From: Actinomycetospora soli
Lineage (GTDB): Bacteria > Actinomycetota > Actinomycetes > Mycobacteriales > Pseudonocardiaceae
Direction: 5' to 3'
Length of the DNA stretch: 64,000 nt
NCBI RefSeq assembly: GCF_021026295.1
Contig: NZ_JAJNDA010000022.1
Location: 1 to 64,000, forward strand
The notes under the pieces were generated by a model. That model saw only the letters and a program-made list of their open reading frames with translations, was not told the DNA's origin and did no database searches. A program made the translations under genes and the position numbers. Positions 62,003-64,000 of this stretch are shown here, piece by piece (the first letter of the stretch is position 1; every line of letters begins with the position of its first letter).

Positions 62003-62803
62003 GTGACCGACCCGTCCGTGCTGCAGATCGTGCTGCTCGTCGTGCTCGGCCTGCTGGCGGGCGCGGTCAACGCGGTCGCGGGCGGCGGGTCGCTGATCGT
62101 GTTCCCGATCCTGCTGGCGGTCGGGCTGCCGCCGCTGCAGGCGAACGTCACGAACTCGGTCGCGCAGTGGCCGGGCTACGCGGGGTCGACGATCAGCGCG
62201 CGCGACGACCTCGGCGGGCAACGCCGCCGGGCGGTCCTCACCTCGCTCGTCGCGGTCGTCGGCTCGGCGGTCGGCTGCACCCTGCTCCTGGTGCTCCCCG
62301 CGTCGGTGTTCGACGCGGTCGTGCCGGTGCTGGTGCTGCTCGCGAGCCTCACCCTGGGCTTCCAGCCGCAGCTCAAGCGGGCCGGCGCCGCCGCGGCCCG
62401 GCGTCGTCGGGAACGCCTGGGCACCGCCCACGAGCCGGTGCCCGACCAGCGCTGGGCCGTCCTGCTCCCGGTCGTGTTCGTCGCCTGCGTCTACGGCGGC
62501 TACTTCGGCGGGGCGCTCGGGGTCATCCTCATCGCGGTGCTCTCGCTGCTGGTGAACGACTCCCTCCAGCGGCTGAACGCCCTGAAGGTGCTCCTGTCGC
62601 TGGTCACGGCGTCGGCCACCGTCGTCATCTTCGCGTTGTTCGCCCCGGTGAACTGGTTCGCGGTCCTCCTGCTCGCCCCCAGCACACTGGTCGGCGGCTA
62701 CCTCGGCATCCTCGTCGCGAAGCGGATGCCGGACGCGGTGCTGCGCTGGTCGGTCGTGGTCCTCGGCATCGCGGTGGCGATCTACCTGTTCGTGAAGGGA
62801 TGA
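62003..62803 (+). CDS. TauE/SafE-family membrane permease
   Basis: A 266-residue membrane protein of the sulfite/organosulfonate exporter family. It has about eight helices and the paired motifs GAVNAVAGGGSLIVFPILLA near the N-terminus and YGGYFGGALGVILIAVLSLL at the start of the second half, reflecting the internal duplication of the family. The substrate may be an anion such as sulfite or a sulfonate, but this is not determined by sequence. Its stop overlaps the next gene's ATG. Confidence 0.88.
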   Translation: MTDPSVLQIVLLVVLGLLAGAVNAVAGGGSLIVFPILLAVGLPPLQANVTNSVAQWPGYAGSTISARDDLGGQRRRAVLTSLVAVVGSAVGCTLLLVLPASVFDAVVPVLVLLASLTLGFQPQLKRAGAAAARRRRERLGTAHEPVPDQRWAVLLPVVFVACVYGGYFGGALGVILIAVLSLLVNDSLQRLNALKVLLSLVTASATVVIFALFAPVNWFAVLLLAPSTLVGGYLGILVAKRMPDAVLRWSVVVLGIAVAIYLFVKG

Positions 62804-64000
62804 CCGCACTCGCGGTCGGCCTGCTCGTCGCGGTCCTCGTCGTCGCGGTCGCGCGCCCGCGGGGGCTCCCCGAGGCCACCGCCGCGGTCCCGGCCGCGGC
62901 GCTCGTCGTCGGGATCGGCCTGCTCTCCCCCGACGCCGCCCGGGACGAGATCGTGCGACTCGGCCCCACCGTCGGGTTCCTCGCCGCCGTCCTCGTCCTC
63001 TCCCACCTCGCGGACGCCGAGGGCGTCTTCACCTGGGCCGGGTCGCTGCTGCGGCGCGAGGGACTGTTCGGCCGGGTCTTCGTCATCGCGGCCGTCACCA
63101 CCGCGGTCCTGAGCCTGGACGCGACCGTCGTGCTGCTCACGCCCGTCGTCGTGCGGGCGGCGAAGCGACTACGGGTCGCCGCGGCGCCGGCCGCGTACGC
63201 CTGCGCCCACCTGGCGAACTCCGCGTCGCTGCTGCTGCCCGTGTCGAACCTGACCAACCTGCTCGCCGTCGGCGCGACCGACCTGTCCTTCCTGCGCTTC
63301 GCCGCGCTCATGGCGCTGCCGTGGCTCGCCGTCCTGCTCGTCGAGTACGTCGGGCTGCGGTGGGTCTTCCGTCGCGACCTGCGCCCCGACACCGTTCCCG
63401 ACGACGAGGCGGCGCCGGTCGCCGTCCCGCGGTTCGCCCTCGTGGTCCTCGCCCTGACCCTCGTCGGCTTCGGCGTCGCGTCGCCGCTCGGGGTGGAGCC
63501 GGTGTGGGTCGCGGTCGGCGGGGTGGTGGTGCTGGGCGCCCGGTCGCTCGCGACCCGGCGGACCACCGCGACGACCCTGGTCGGGGCCGCGAGCCCGCTC
63601 TTCTGCCTGTTCGTGCTGGCGCTCGGGATCGTGGTCGCCGCGGTCGGGCGGCAGGGCCTGTCCGGCCTGCTCGGGGACCTCGTCGGCGGCCTGGGCAGCG
63701 GGCTCGTCGGGCTGCTCGCCGTGGCCGGGATCGCCGCGGTCCTCGCCAACGTGGTGAACAACCTGCCGGCCACGCTCCTGCTGCTGGCCGCGCTGGGGCC
63801 GACGCCCGCACCCGTCGTCGTGCTGGCGATGCTCATCGGGGTCGGGGTGGGCCCGAACCTGACCTACGTCGGGTCGCTCGCGACCCTGCTGTGGCGCCGC
63901 GTGATGCTCGCGGAGGGCGTCGAGCCGTCGCTGCGGCGGTTCACCGTCGCGGGCCTGGTCACGACGCCGGCCGGGCTGGCGCTGGGCGTGTGTGCCCTCT
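62800..64000 (+). CDS. ArsB/SLC13-like (ion transporter superfamily) permease, C-terminally cut by the window
   Basis: At least 400 residues; the end is outside the window. A multi-helix permease with ArsB/NhaD-type features: VVLSHLADAEGVFTWAGSLL, SLDATVVLLTPVVVRAA, HLANSASLLLPVSNLTNLLA and the C-terminal half VLANVVNNLPATLLLLAALG and GVGVGPNLTYVGSLATLLW. The two NLTNL/NNLPAT elements mirror the inverted-repeat ion-binding sites. It may export arsenite or transport another anion. ATGA overlap with the TauE/SafE gene implies co-expression. Confidence 0.85.
   Translation, partial: MTALAVGLLVAVLVVAVARPRGLPEATAAVPAAALVVGIGLLSPDAARDEIVRLGPTVGFLAAVLVLSHLADAEGVFTWAGSLLRREGLFGRVFVIAAVTTAVLSLDATVVLLTPVVVRAAKRLRVAAAPAAYACAHLANSASLLLPVSNLTNLLAVGATDLSFLRFAALMALPWLAVLLVEYVGLRWVFRRDLRPDTVPDDEAAPVAVPRFALVVLALTLVGFGVASPLGVEPVWVAVGGVVVLGARSLATRRTTATTLVGAASPLFCLFVLALGIVVAAVGRQGLSGLLGDLVGGLGSGLVGLLAVAGIAAVLANVVNNLPATLLLLAALGPTPAPVVVLAMLIGVGVGPNLTYVGSLATLLWRRVMLAEGVEPSLRRFTVAGLVTTPAGLALGVCAL

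Overview
The window is very GC-rich, densely coded chromosomal DNA from an actinobacterium. Gene content (CtaC/CtaF cytochrome oxidase subunits, GlnE/GlnA1/GlnA2 nitrogen control, F420-linked enzymes, a CaeA-like lipoprotein, DUF3043/DUF4191/RDD membrane proteins) and the many GTG starts and leaderless promoters fit the order Pseudonocardiales or a relative; a genus such as Actinomycetospora or Pseudonocardia is only an inference. From memory of the Mycobacterium tuberculosis map, bases 1.3-42.7 kb follow the order Rv2199c to Rv2225, so this is a conserved core segment with lineage-specific insertions.

Layout. 0-1.3 kb: the start of an unknown gene at the left edge, a truncated IS21 remnant, and a gene-free stretch of degenerate repeats. 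1.3-11.4 kb: ctaF-ctaC, asnB, an adenosine/PfkB kinase, an ErpA-type Fe-S protein, an internally deleted glycerate kinase, a DUF3043 protein, cobU-cobT-cobS and ilvE. 11.4-15.1 kb: an MFS-Usp-regulatory-domain fusion, a cupin and gcvT. 15.2-27.1 kb: pepA, lpdA, dlaT/sucB, a TIGR01777 epimerase, an FAD oxidoreductase and lipB, then two CAP-domain secreted proteins and a luciferase-like oxidoreductase separating lipB from lipA. Together these make and use protein-bound lipoate. 27.1-42.7 kb: DUF4191 and RDD membrane proteins, glnA1 with a four-element GlnR box, two membrane-anchored trypsin-like proteases, a PLP decarboxylase coupled to glnE, glnA2 with its own GlnR-like box, a CaeA-like peptidase and panB.

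42.7-64 kb is accessory: NADPH:F420 reductase, esterases, low-complexity membrane proteins, a PhaC-like hydrolase, lactate 2-monooxygenase, a PrmC-like methyltransferase, a patatin-like lipase, a Rieske oxygenase coupled to a rubredoxin-like miniprotein, an SDR, heme oxygenase, a polysaccharide deacetylase, a MerR/Hsp20/aldo-keto reductase stress locus, CsbD and OBAP proteins, three VOC proteins, a DHFR-like protein, the RNase P RNA, a TauE/SafE permease and an ArsB-like transporter cut by the right edge.

The most unusual signals are non-coding or domain-level: a 23-base near-palindrome in three copies (one inside a gene), a 25-base repeat in three copies (two inside a gene start), a perfect 40-bp palindrome, a perfect 25-bp-stem inverted repeat, interleaved inverted repeats beside rnpB, nine copies of the 12-mer CCCGACGACGGG or its complement, and a pair of surface proteases, one with a cytoplasmic zinc ribbon.
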